Assembly: GCA_016934035.1 (NCBI GenBank)
Contig: JAFGTP010000066.1
Coordinates: forward strand, 1-64,000
Reading direction: 5' to 3'
Length of the DNA: 64,000 nucleotides
Origin: Fidelibacterota bacterium
GTDB lineage: Bacteria > Fidelibacterota > UBA2242 > JAFGTP01
In this document: in pieces, positions 27,887-37,134 of the stretch
Layout: the number at the start of each line of letters is the position of its first letter
Position numbering within the stretch: position 1 is the stretch's first letter
The notes under the pieces: generated by a model
Database searches by the model: none
The model's input: the letters and a program-made list of their open reading frames with translations, nothing else
What the model was told of the DNA's origin: nothing
Translations under genes and position numbers: made by a program

Positions 27887-28635
27887 ATTTTGAACTATAC
27901 TTTCTTTTAGTCGCATCCCTGCTTTTCCTGATTTCTTTGTTTTTCTCCATCAACTTTAAAAAAGAAAAAATCGGAGAATCTATGATTTTTCCGGCCATTT
28001 TTGTGCAATTCCTTCTACTGGTTGTCCGGTCCTGGTCTGCCAAACATCCTCCTTTTACCAATATGTATGAGACCATGATCCTTCTTCCCTTTCTTTTTTC
28101 CCTACGACTGGTTTTATGGAAAAAGCAATTAGAAGGCAATACGCGATTTGGTGTTATTTTCCTCGTTTTATTGTTAAATATGATCGCAATACTGGTCCCC
28201 GGTCCCATGAAAGAAATCAGGCCCCTGATGCCGGCGCTGAACAGCCCCTGGATGTATATTCATGTGCCATCATACTTTGTTGCTTATTCATCAATGTTGA
28301 TGGCTGCTATTTTGGCTGTAATGACATTGATCAGGAAAGATGATTTAGTTCTTATGAAAAAACTGGATGAGGAAGTCAAAATTGCCTTTTTTTTCCTCAA
28401 CCTCGGTATGATCACCGGCGCCATCTGGGCCTATTTTAGCTGGGGAACTTACTGGGGCTGGGACACGAAGGAAACCTGGTCACTGATCAATATTTTAGTG
28501 TTGTCCTATTATTTTCATGTTCGGAAAAGTGAAACTGTCAGCAAAGCAGCGATAGTTATTTTTACTTTGCTAACAATTATATTTACTTATGTTGGTGTGA
28601 CCTTCATTTTACCGGGATTGCATAGCTATACTTAG
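27883..28635 (+). CDS. ccsA: CcsA/CcmC-like cytochrome c assembly protein
   Basis: This 250-residue integral membrane protein has about seven to eight helices and the tryptophan-rich heme-handling signature WGTYWGWDTKETWSL near residue 192, diagnostic of CcsA/CcmC/CcmF. Conserved His residues flank it (for example MYIHVPSYF). It works with ResB in System II maturation. The chosen ATG at 27883 has GGAGG upstream and overlaps the resB stop; a TTG at 27868 is less likely. The neighbouring five-heme cytochrome and heme barrel are obvious clients. Confidence 0.92.
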   Translation: MNFELYFLLVASLLFLISLFFSINFKKEKIGESMIFPAIFVQFLLLVVRSWSAKHPPFTNMYETMILLPFLFSLRLVLWKKQLEGNTRFGVIFLVLLLNMIAILVPGPMKEIRPLMPALNSPWMYIHVPSYFVAYSSMLMAAILAVMTLIRKDDLVLMKKLDEEVKIAFFFLNLGMITGAIWAYFSWGTYWGWDTKETWSLINILVLSYYFHVRKSETVSKAAIVIFTLLTIIFTYVGVTFILPGLHSYT

Positions 28636-28677
28636 GAACCTCTAACCTTTCGAAGGTTCCAAACTTTCGGAAGGTTA
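28635..28677. repeat. Small tandem hairpins between convergent genes
   Basis: AACCTT-TCG-AAGGTT (28644-28658) is nested in GGAACCT...AGGTTCC (28635-28641 and 28654-28660). An imperfect second copy, AACTTTCGGAAGGTT, follows. They fill the 50-base gap between ccsA and the ChaN-like gene and may stop transcription from both sides, though there is no clear T run. Confidence 0.55.
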
Positions 28678-28685
28678 AAAAAATA

Positions 28686-29903
28686 TCAGAACGTTACTTT
28701 TTTATTGATTTTAATCTCTAACTCATCATCCCAATTTTTTGCAGCAACAATTGTATAAAACTGCTCAACAGAAGTAATTTCCACACCATCAATTGCAAGA
28801 ATCTGATCACCTTCCGCTAAGCCATTTTTCAAGGCGGGACTATCATCATTGATTTTGCTGACGACAATCATTCCTTCTTCTTCTTTAACTGTGGCGCCAA
28901 AATCTGCAAAATATTCCTGTTTCAATTCCTTTGCACCAAATACAATATCAGCAATTCCTCTGGAAAAAGTTGATGATGGATTTTGTGACATGCCTGGCAT
29001 TCCGTGAGGGTCGATTTTTTTTGTCATTTTTGCCATGGGATTTTCATCGGATTCTTCTGCCTCTTCAACGAGAACGGGCATGATTGTAGTGATGTTCGTT
29101 TTTTTATTGGCTTTGTTGTAGCGGAACGGGATACCGAGTTTGTACGCCACATGATTACTGCCGGCGATGATGACACCGGTATGATTTTTATATTCCTTCT
29201 GGTTGAGAAACTCACGCATGGATTCCGCCATCACAACATCCCAGCATTTTTGTGCGGTGTAAATATTGGTAAATTTGTCGGGATTGTTGACGGCAAAATC
29301 CCCAAAAATGCCTTTAATAAAATATTCATGTTCAGGATTTGGAATATTTATCGTTGGAAACAGGTTTTGATCTTCTTTTGATAATTGCTCAAAGCCCTGG
29401 CGGGAAATTGTTCGCAAAATGTCTCTGGAAACATTCAGACCAATCACTTTTATCTGGTGCTTTTGAATGAAATCCATGATCATTTTGGTGTAGCCATAAT
29501 TAAAACTTTTCCGTGTGTACCAGCCGGTTTCCTTTAGTAATTCCTCTTCACTTATTTCACCAAGCCGCCATTTTTCCAAAATTGCATTGTGTTCACGATT
29601 GAAAAATTCAAATCCCACTACAATATTTGGATTTTGGTTGTATAATGCTTCTATAAAATCACGCTGAAATGCATGACAATCATAATTAGTGTGTGATTCG
29701 CCAATGACAAAGATATTGGTCTTTTTGTCGATGATACTAATGAGTTCAACTTTCTCACCGGATTTCGTATCGATATATTGTCCGGCTTCCACCTTATCCA
29801 GATTGTATTTCTGGTCTAATGGTCCCAAAGTCAGAACATCCTGATTGAATTCTGCAAGAATCGTTGATCCTAATAATAGCGCAATTACGATTAATTTTTT
29901 CAT
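28686..29903 (-). CDS. ChaN-like (heme/iron-related) protein with C-terminal PDZ domain
   Basis: This 405-residue protein has a Sec signal (~1-17). Residues ~55-280 form a ChaN/Tiki-like domain with the diagnostic FVIGESHTNYDCH, GFEFFNREH and IIAGSNHVAYKLGIPFR; ChaN proteins bind heme, and the wider fold includes metal-dependent proteases. Residues ~320-400 are a PDZ domain (INDDSPALKNGLAEGDQILAIDGVEI). No lipobox is seen, so it is probably a soluble periplasmic protein. It lies 104 nt downstream of the M1-M28-PDZ peptidase on the same strand; both carry PDZ domains, so a shared proteolytic role is plausible but unproven. Confidence 0.85.
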   Translation of the reverse strand: MKKLIVIALLLGSTILAEFNQDVLTLGPLDQKYNLDKVEAGQYIDTKSGEKVELISIIDKKTNIFVIGESHTNYDCHAFQRDFIEALYNQNPNIVVGFEFFNREHNAILEKWRLGEISEEELLKETGWYTRKSFNYGYTKMIMDFIQKHQIKVIGLNVSRDILRTISRQGFEQLSKEDQNLFPTINIPNPEHEYFIKGIFGDFAVNNPDKFTNIYTAQKCWDVVMAESMREFLNQKEYKNHTGVIIAGSNHVAYKLGIPFRYNKANKKTNITTIMPVLVEEAEESDENPMAKMTKKIDPHGMPGMSQNPSSTFSRGIADIVFGAKELKQEYFADFGATVKEEEGMIVVSKINDDSPALKNGLAEGDQILAIDGVEITSVEQFYTIVAAKNWDDELEIKINKKVTF

Positions 29904-29923
29904 ACCCTGATCCTTATATTTAT

Positions 29924-29994
29924 AACATCCGAGGTCGACCAGACCTCCGATGTTTCCTAATTTTAAACCTCGGACTACCGAAAGAAGTCGGAGG
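29924..29994. repeat. Two adjacent intergenic palindromes (ACCTCCG type)
   Basis: AACATCCGAGGTC (29924-29936) pairs with GACCTCCGATGTT (29942-29954) with one mismatch. Just after, CCTCGGACT (29968-29976) pairs with AGTCGGAGG (29986-29994), also with one mismatch. They occupy most of the gap between the peptidase stop and the ChaN gene and may act as a terminator for the peptidase transcript. Confidence 0.6.
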
Positions 29995-30007
29995 ATGTTA
30001 TTTTTTG

Positions 30008-33000
30008 TTACTTCGCTTTTAATTTTATTTTAGTTGTAAATACTTTTTCTTCACGTGAGTATACAAATTCCACTTCATCTCCCGGCAGACAGGTTTTCAA
30101 TTGGCTTGAATAATCATGTAAATCGATGACTTCTTTCCCGCCAATTTTCAAAATCACGTCGCCTTTTTGCAAACCTGCTTCCGCCGTGGGAGAATCATTG
30201 GAAATAGCGCCGATTCTGACACCTTTCCCCTGATGGGTAAAATCCGGCATAAATCCGGCTGACGCACTACGACTAGTTTTTGGTTCTGTATCTCTATGAG
30301 CAGGCTGAACATTTCCGGTAAAAATCATTGGCTCTTCCCTGTCGCCTAAATATACAATGGCTTCCTTCACAAAAGTCGCTACTTTAACCAATCCATCTTT
30401 ATCGATTTTGTCGATGGTATCTGATGGTTTGTGATAATCCTGATGGGGTCCGGTAAAAAATTGCACACCCGGCACGCCGATCTTAATGAAACTGGACTGA
30501 TCGCTGGCATCCAAATCCTGAGTCACCATTTCTGATTCTAAACCAGTGACATAGCCGGCACCCATGAACATAAATTTCCACTCTCCAGCGCTGGATGAGC
30601 CAAGCACCATCAGTTTCTTGTTATCCAAGCGGCCAACTGTATCCAGATTGAGTACACCAATCACTTTTTTCGCCGGATATTTTTTGTAATTATCAATATA
30701 ATATTGTGAACCTTTCAGACCATTCTCTTCACTAGTAAATGCCACGAAAATTATTGTGCGCTGCGGTTTGATGCTTCCGTTGAGAATTTCTGCCAATTCC
30801 AGCATTATTGCCACACCTGACGCATTGTCGTCGGCACCGGGATGAATTTGTCCTTCATTGCCTTTGCTGACATCGGGCCAACCAAAGCCTAAATGGTCGT
30901 AATGGGCACAAACGATAACCGATTCATCTTTGTATTTTTCATGGGTTCCGGGAATGATTCCGATAATATTTTTTACTTCACCTTGTGCGCCCTCTGCATC
31001 GACGACATCATTCCATTTCTGAAAATAGGTTCCATCATCAGCGCCTGGCTGTAAGCCCACGGAATTGAATTTATCAGCGATAAAATTTGCTGCTTTTTCG
31101 ATGCCATCACTACCAAGTCCGCGCCCTTGTAATTCATCAGAAGCCAAATATTGGATGGTTTCCATCATTCTGTCCCCATTAAATAAGGGCGCTAAATAGC
31201 CTAAAGCATCTCTCATGGGCAATTCCACTGAAATAGATTCTTTGTCAAAAATAGCATTCATCGGCGAATTCACAGCCGTCCATTGTCCTTTGCCAATATT
31301 AGTCGGTTCATCGCCCTCAAACACCAGATAGCTATATTTGCCATAATGGGGCAATTTCCGGGTCAATCCCATTATAGCATTATTGTTATTTATATGTAAA
31401 AATGAAATCACATTTTTCGGATTTTCTGGATGTCTGGCAGAGATGACAAAACTCTTGTTTCCCCAATCATAGGTTGTCTTGCCAAGTTTGATTTGATCGT
31501 CATTGATCGCACTATCAAAATCCTGAATTTTGTTATTTACCAGCGACGCAAATTTATTATCTTTTCCCAGAATCCAGATTGCTCTGTTTTGGTCAAGATT
31601 ATCAATTTCAGTATCATTTTTTATGATTAAATTTTTTGTTTTATCATGACTCCAGATTTCGGCCAATTGCCGATAAATCGCCTTTTGGTCATCACTTGGA
31701 TTGGATGGTAATATTAACAGGATCTTTTCAGAGCCAAATAATTTGGATAATGCCGGCGGAATTTCATTGTGATGCAGGCGACGGAAAACTTCATATTGTG
31801 GATCAACCAGAATTTGTGTTGGCTGTGATGGAAAATCGAATGAATATGCTTGGTTTCTGCCTGTCATTTCCACCCATTTCTTCTCGACATTGTTATCAAA
31901 TATGAAAAATACAGGTACTTTCAACACAAAAGGATCTTCCGGTTGGATTTGTTCCAAATTAAAGGCAATTCTACCATCATCTGATTTTACATTTTTAAGT
32001 GCCAATTCCGGAGCGCTTTTGCGCTCTGTCCATTGTTTGAAAAAAGCTTTCAAATCCTTATTGGAAACCGTTTCAAAAGCAACACGAATATCATCAAAAG
32101 AAGCAAATTTATATTTATTATCCTGATAAAACTTCTGATAACCTTTTTTGAACAGTTCATCACCAACTTCATTGCGAAGCATATTGTTCATCATCATGCT
32201 TTTTCCATAGCCGATGGCTTCGGATGCCGCATCATAGCGGGATAGAAATTTTATCAATGGAAAATCAGTTTCAGGATTCACATAATCCGTAAATTTCTGC
32301 AAGGTTGAGCGACGATAATCATCGGCCGCCCCTCGCTGCTCTGCAATCAAATGGTCCGCCATATAAACTGTCAAACCCTCACACCAATTACCGGAATCAA
32401 AATCCACATAAGCGCTGTTTCCCCACCAATTATGCAGCAATTCATGAGGATAGGATGAATGCAGAATAAATGGAAATCGAATCACTTGGGGCCCCAGTAA
32501 TGTAAATGAAGCCATCCCGTAGCCGGTTTCCCAAAAATTCTCAATTAATGCAAATTTTGTGAAGGGATACTTGCCGATGAGATTTTCATACATAATGAGA
32601 TATTGAGCGGTAGTTTCAAGATATTTATTGGCGAGATTCTCATCGGGAGTACGCAAAAAGGCCATGACATCGACATTTCCCGCTCTTTTGTGATATTCTG
32701 TAAATTGGGCTGCAATGAGATAGACTTCTTCCATGGGTTTATCTGCCTCCCAGGTAATTTGCTTTTTGCCATCCCACAGCAAATGTTCCGTGCGTGTTCC
32801 CTGGCTCACCACATTCCATGATTCTGGTACTGTAGTTTTGAGATTAAATGTCACCGGGTATTCATCAAAATATGGCACCCAGTAAGTTGATCCGCCAAGC
32901 ACAACGCCTTTGTCACAAATAATGCCTGGAGTCTGACTGAAAGACCTGGCGTATTCCTCACCCATCTGTTCAATAGGGTAATTGATTTTCCCGTAATATT

Positions 33001-33337
33001 TCAATGTAAAGGTGCGATTGTTTTTGGGGTTAATTTTATATTTATTGACAGAAAAGTCTGAATTTAATTCTTCCCGATCCATACCGGTATCTTCAACTTT
33101 CAGGTTTTCTTCAATTAGTTTTGTTTCGGCTTCATTTCCAATCACCTCAACTTTTAAATCTTTCACCAATAGAAATTTCAAATCCTTGGTTGAATAATTT
33201 TCTGGTAAAGTGATCCTATCGATGACCTCGATGAAATTGTCTTCCGGACTTACATTGGCATTGATTTCATGATGTATAAATCCATCATTGGCCAGTAAAA
33301 AAATCGGAAGAAAAAGAATTAAAATTTTTTTGACCAT
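30008..33337 (-). CDS. M1 aminopeptidase - M28 peptidase - PDZ fusion, exported
   Basis: This protein of about 1109 residues has a Sec signal (MVKKILILFLPIFLLANDG). The first ~450 residues are an M1-type zinc aminopeptidase: HELLHNWWG near residue 298 with the third ligand Glu in WCEGLTVYMAD. After a linker region, residues ~720-970 are an M28 peptidase with VIVCAHYDHLG, the bridging Asp in PGADDNASGVA, and SEENGLKGSQ. A PDZ domain closes the protein (~1010-1095; GLQKGDVILKIGGKEV). ATG 33337 is chosen because GGAAGG precedes it and it gives a proper signal. Two metallopeptidases in one periplasmic chain suggest stepwise peptide digestion. Confidence 0.93.
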   Translation of the reverse strand: MVKKILILFLPIFLLANDGFIHHEINANVSPEDNFIEVIDRITLPENYSTKDLKFLLVKDLKVEVIGNEAETKLIEENLKVEDTGMDREELNSDFSVNKYKINPKNNRTFTLKYYGKINYPIEQMGEEYARSFSQTPGIICDKGVVLGGSTYWVPYFDEYPVTFNLKTTVPESWNVVSQGTRTEHLLWDGKKQITWEADKPMEEVYLIAAQFTEYHKRAGNVDVMAFLRTPDENLANKYLETTAQYLIMYENLIGKYPFTKFALIENFWETGYGMASFTLLGPQVIRFPFILHSSYPHELLHNWWGNSAYVDFDSGNWCEGLTVYMADHLIAEQRGAADDYRRSTLQKFTDYVNPETDFPLIKFLSRYDAASEAIGYGKSMMMNNMLRNEVGDELFKKGYQKFYQDNKYKFASFDDIRVAFETVSNKDLKAFFKQWTERKSAPELALKNVKSDDGRIAFNLEQIQPEDPFVLKVPVFFIFDNNVEKKWVEMTGRNQAYSFDFPSQPTQILVDPQYEVFRRLHHNEIPPALSKLFGSEKILLILPSNPSDDQKAIYRQLAEIWSHDKTKNLIIKNDTEIDNLDQNRAIWILGKDNKFASLVNNKIQDFDSAINDDQIKLGKTTYDWGNKSFVISARHPENPKNVISFLHINNNNAIMGLTRKLPHYGKYSYLVFEGDEPTNIGKGQWTAVNSPMNAIFDKESISVELPMRDALGYLAPLFNGDRMMETIQYLASDELQGRGLGSDGIEKAANFIADKFNSVGLQPGADDGTYFQKWNDVVDAEGAQGEVKNIIGIIPGTHEKYKDESVIVCAHYDHLGFGWPDVSKGNEGQIHPGADDNASGVAIMLELAEILNGSIKPQRTIIFVAFTSEENGLKGSQYYIDNYKKYPAKKVIGVLNLDTVGRLDNKKLMVLGSSSAGEWKFMFMGAGYVTGLESEMVTQDLDASDQSSFIKIGVPGVQFFTGPHQDYHKPSDTIDKIDKDGLVKVATFVKEAIVYLGDREEPMIFTGNVQPAHRDTEPKTSRSASAGFMPDFTHQGKGVRIGAISNDSPTAEAGLQKGDVILKIGGKEVIDLHDYSSQLKTCLPGDEVEFVYSREEKVFTTKIKLKAK

Positions 33338-33666
33338 ACCCGACCTTCCAGATATCACAAAATTTTGATTTTTATTCACCCATCAACTTAAAGGCTACAT
33401 TTCAAAATTGAAAGTCAATTATTGTCATATCGAAAAAATCCCGGGCTGTTTTCCTAAAGTCTTTTAATAATTTTTTTCTGGTTGATGATAGGGTATTTTT
33501 GTGACACCTGGAGGCACGAAGCAAATTGATTGATTAAAAAAACCGCTTCCTTCGGATTAGATAGTTTTTCCTTGCTTTTTAGTCCAGTTAATTATAGACT
33601 TAAAATCTTTTTTGTTGTAAACTACGACGATAAAAAATTAATGAAATATAAAAATGAAAGGACACT
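33338..33666. other. Divergent intergenic region before leuS
   Basis: About 329 bases separate the divergent peptidase and leuS genes. I see no gene, T-box or other structured leader. It must hold two promoters, which I cannot place with confidence. Confidence 0.45.
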
Positions 33667-36081
33667 ATGTACCCTTTTAGTAAAGTAGAAGAAAAATGGC
33701 AAAAGTATTGGGAAAAAAACAAAACTTTCAGGGCCCATGACAAATCAACCAAACCAAAATATTATGTACTGGATATGTTTCCTTATCCATCGGGCGCTGG
33801 CCTGCATGTCGGCCATCCGGAAGGATATATCGCCACCGATATTGTGGCTCGTTTTAAACGTAAGATGGGATTTAATGTGCTCCACCCCATGGGTTGGGAC
33901 GCCTTTGGGCTTCCTGCAGAAAATTATGCCCTGCAAACCAATACCCACCCGGCAGTCACTACAGAAAAAAACATTAATAATTTTCGTCGCCAGATAAAAT
34001 CCTTTGGTTTTTCCTACGACTGGGACCGCGAAGTCAATACAACAGACCCAAAATATTATAAATGGACTCAGTGGATTTTCCTGCAACTTTACAAAAAAGG
34101 ATTGGTCTACCAGGACAATGTGGCCGTCAATTGGTGTCCGGAACTGAAAACCGTTCTGGCTAATGAAGAGGTTGTCGACGGAAAATCTGAGCGAGGGGGG
34201 TATCCGGTCATTCGGAAGCCCATGCGCCAATGGGTCATGAAAATCACAGCCTATGCCGACCGTTTGCTGGAAGATCTGGATATCATCGACTTCCCGGACA
34301 GTATCAAGGAAATGCAACGGAACTGGATTGGAAAATCCACTGGCGCCAATGTGGATTTTGATATTGATGGAACCAATGAAAAATTAAAAGTGTACACCAC
34401 CCGTCCTGATACTCTTTTCGGCGCCACTTATATGGTTGTGGCTCCGGAACATCCTTTCCTGGACAAATTTGTGACGGCGGAATATAAAACCGCCGTTGAA
34501 CACTATAAAAAACAAGCCAGTTTAAAAAGCGACCTGGATCGCACGGAACTCGCAAAAGAAAAAACCGGTGTTTTCACGGGTATCTATGCCATCAATCCCG
34601 TTAATGGTAAAAAAATTCCCATCTGGACGGCAGACTATGTGATGATGACCTATGGAACCGGAGCAATTATGGCGGTTCCGGCCCATGATCAGCGAGACTG
34701 GGAATTCGCTACCAAATTCGGTCTTGACATCATTGAAGTTATTTCAGGGGGCAATATTACCCAAGAAGCCTGGACCGGTGATGGCAAATTAGTGAATTCT
34801 GATATACTGAACGGATTGAATGTCGCTGATGCAAAAGTTAAAATCACCCAATGGCTTGAAGAAAAAGGCCTGGGTGAAAAAGCGACCCAATATAAACTTC
34901 GCGATTGGATTTTTTCAAGACAGCGTTATTGGGGCGAACCTTTTCCTTTGAAACTGGATGAAGAAGGTAATGTATTTCCCATTGATGAATCAGAATTGCC
35001 GCTGACATTACCGGAAATGGAAAAATTTGAACCCAGCGGCACGGGTGAATCGCCGCTGGCCAACAACCAGGACTGGATTTCCTGGATCGATCCTAACGAT
35101 GGCAAAAGATATGGATATGACACCAACACTATGCCCCAATGGGCCGGGTCCTGCTGGTATTACCTGCGATATATTGATCCCCATAACGAAATAGCCCCAT
35201 GGGACAAAGATAAGGAAAAATACTGGATGCCCGTTGATCTCTATATTGGTGGCGCGGAACATGCTGTATTGCATCTTCTTTATTCCCGTTTCTGGCATAA
35301 AGTACTTTACGATTTAGGTTATGTCAGTACGCCCGAACCCTTTCAAAGACTGATCAACCAGGGTATGATTCTCGGCGAGGATGGCGAAAAAATGTCAAAA
35401 TCCCGCGGTAATGTCATCAACCCCGATGAAATTATTTATGAATATGGCGCTGATGCCTTTCGCCTTTACGAAATGTTCATGGGGCCTTTGGAAAGGACAA
35501 AGCCCTGGAACACCAAATCCATTGAAGGCATCACCCGGTTTTTAAATCGTGTCTGGCATCTCTTTGTCGATGAAGAGAATAATCTTAAAAGCGATATTCG
35601 CAATGTAGCCCTGTCCAATGATATATTGACATTGCTACACAAAACGATAAAAAAAGTTAAGGAAGATACTGAACAAATTCGCTATAATACCGGCATATCA
35701 CAATTGATGGTGTTCGTCAATGAAATGTATAAACAGGAAGTAAAACCCCTGAAAGCATTGGAAACCTTTCTGCATTTGCTGAACCCGTTGGCGCCCCACA
35801 TTACCGAAGAATTGTGGAAAATTATCGGTCACAGTGAGGACCTGACCTATTTACCCTATCCTGATTTTGATGAACAATACTGCCTGGACGAGACAATTAC
35901 AATTGGAGTTCAGATCAATGGCAAAGTTCGCGGACAATTGACAATCGCCAAGGAGGCTTCCGAAAAGGAATATCTTGCCGGAGCTAAAGGGATTGAAAAT
36001 GTTCAGAATTTCCTGCAAGGTAAAAGTATTATCAAAGAAATTGTCGTTCCCGGAAAAATTATCAATATTGTAGCAAAATAA
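33667..36081 (+). CDS. leuS: Leucyl-tRNA synthetase
   Basis: This 804-residue class Ia synthetase charges tRNA-Leu. The HIGH-like motif is [15 protein letters not shown] near residue 38 and the KMSKS loop is [11 protein letters not shown] near residue 575. The editing (CP1) domain has [14 protein letters not shown] and the Thr-rich, Asp-containing [13 protein letters not shown]. The C-terminal anticodon-binding domain is typical, ending in the short leucine-specific tail. The length is normal for bacterial LeuRS. AAAGGA lies upstream of the ATG. A palindrome follows the stop. Confidence 0.98.
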   Translation: MYPFSKVEEKWQKYWEKNKTFRAHDKSTKPKYYVLDMFPYPSGAGLHVGHPEGYIATDIVARFKRKMGFNVLHPMGWDAFGLPAENYALQTNTHPAVTTEKNINNFRRQIKSFGFSYDWDREVNTTDPKYYKWTQWIFLQLYKKGLVYQDNVAVNWCPELKTVLANEEVVDGKSERGGYPVIRKPMRQWVMKITAYADRLLEDLDIIDFPDSIKEMQRNWIGKSTGANVDFDIDGTNEKLKVYTTRPDTLFGATYMVVAPEHPFLDKFVTAEYKTAVEHYKKQASLKSDLDRTELAKEKTGVFTGIYAINPVNGKKIPIWTADYVMMTYGTGAIMAVPAHDQRDWEFATKFGLDIIEVISGGNITQEAWTGDGKLVNSDILNGLNVADAKVKITQWLEEKGLGEKATQYKLRDWIFSRQRYWGEPFPLKLDEEGNVFPIDESELPLTLPEMEKFEPSGTGESPLANNQDWISWIDPNDGKRYGYDTNTMPQWAGSCWYYLRYIDPHNEIAPWDKDKEKYWMPVDLYIGGAEHAVLHLLYSRFWHKVLYDLGYVSTPEPFQRLINQGMILGEDGEKMSKSRGNVINPDEIIYEYGADAFRLYEMFMGPLERTKPWNTKSIEGITRFLNRVWHLFVDEENNLKSDIRNVALSNDILTLLHKTIKKVKEDTEQIRYNTGISQLMVFVNEMYKQEVKPLKALETFLHLLNPLAPHITEELWKIIGHSEDLTYLPYPDFDEQYCLDETITIGVQINGKVRGQLTIAKEASEKEYLAGAKGIENVQNFLQGKSIIKEIVVPGKIINIVAK

Positions 36082-36091
36082 CGAAACACAA

Positions 36092-36124
36092 AGACCTTTG
36101 GGGTTTTCAAAATCCCGAAGGTCT
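36092..36124 (+). terminator. Palindrome after leuS, terminator-like
   Basis: AGACCTTTGGGG (36092-36103) pairs with TCCCGAAGGTCT (36113-36124) with few mismatches around a TTTTCAAAA-type loop. It is the ACCTTCG variety of the palindromes seen elsewhere in the window. It lacks a strong T run, so termination is probable rather than certain. Confidence 0.55.
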
Positions 36125-36262
36125 AATGATTGTTGTAAAATAAATCTTCCCAAAAATTTTTATAAAAATTATAATGAATTTTATTATGCATTTCCTAAAT
36201 TTTTATTAACATCAAAGTCAATTTAATTTATATAATTATCAGAAAATCAGGAGGGAAATGTT

Positions 36263-36928
36263 TTGAAACAGAAATTCAATGTATGGATTGCAGGTTTGAT
36301 TGTAATTAGTCTGTCAATTACCTTATTTGCCCAGGCGACTTCACCCTATTATGGATGGTTTAAAGGAAAAACAGAATTTTCCTTTGCATCAAAATCCACC
36401 ACTTCAGGAAAAGTTGGCAACATGAACACTGAAACCGTTGTTAACAGTCTTTACATTGTTAAAAACGGGTATGAAGGTTTGAAAGAAGTCAGTGTCATGT
36501 CCATGAATGGAAAAGCAATGCCTGAAAATGAAAAAATATACATAACTTCAGAAAATGCAAACTATGTTATCAATCCGGCAACCAAACAGTATTTTAAGGA
36601 TAAAGGCGATTATACAGCCACCTACTGGTCAAAAGTCTGGCAATGGACCAGAAAGCGCAGTGACAGTTATGATAATATCGCCAAAGCATTTCAGCCAACA
36701 CTGAATCAGAAAGATGGTCAGGAAATTGAAAATTACACCATCAGCAGCGTTGTATTTTCCTTCAACAAAGACAAACAACTTCTCCAATATTCTGGTACTG
36801 CAGGCGGAATGAATACTGTGATCGAATTCTTTGAATACAGTGATAAAGTAATAGGCAATTATCTGGAAGATATGATTCAGACTGCTGAAAAAGAATATAT
36901 CAGGGTTGAGGATTTCTTTGCGCTCTAA
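36263..36928 (+). CDS. Uncharacterised exported protein
   Basis: I do not recognise this 221-residue protein. A Sec signal (~1-26, ending ...LFAQA) is clear. The mature part is beta-rich and hydrophilic, with repeated Lys and Tyr and no Cys, and shows no known catalytic motif. The start is TTG at 36263, seven nt after a strong AGGAGGG; the nearer ATG at 36258 runs into a stop. The layout (signal peptide, beta-rich body, single gene, terminator after it) fits a periplasmic or outer-membrane-associated DUF protein. Confidence 0.75.
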   Translation: MKQKFNVWIAGLIVISLSITLFAQATSPYYGWFKGKTEFSFASKSTTSGKVGNMNTETVVNSLYIVKNGYEGLKEVSVMSMNGKAMPENEKIYITSENANYVINPATKQYFKDKGDYTATYWSKVWQWTRKRSDSYDNIAKAFQPTLNQKDGQEIENYTISSVVFSFNKDKQLLQYSGTAGGMNTVIEFFEYSDKVIGNYLEDMIQTAEKEYIRVEDFFAL

Positions 36929-37016
36929 TCACAAATTTTTAAAATTCCATCAAACCGGTTCTGTTTAGATAAAGAAAATACCTTAAAAATCAGATGTAAA
37001 AAGATAAATCTAAAAT

Positions 37017-37046
37017 AAAAGCGAAGACCTGTTCTTCGCTTTTATA
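37017..37046 (+). terminator. Rho-independent terminator
   Basis: An 11-bp perfect stem AAAAGCGAAGA / TCTTCGCTTTT (37017-37027 and 37033-37043) with loop CCTGT is followed by an AT-rich tract. It lies about 90 nt after the exported protein gene. Confidence 0.9.
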
Positions 37047-37134
37047 TTTTATAGCCTGCCTGTACTGGAATTTTTCGTAACTTTAATTTTGATTTAATAT
37101 CACAAAGCAGAGAATATTCTAAAGGATTGAACAA

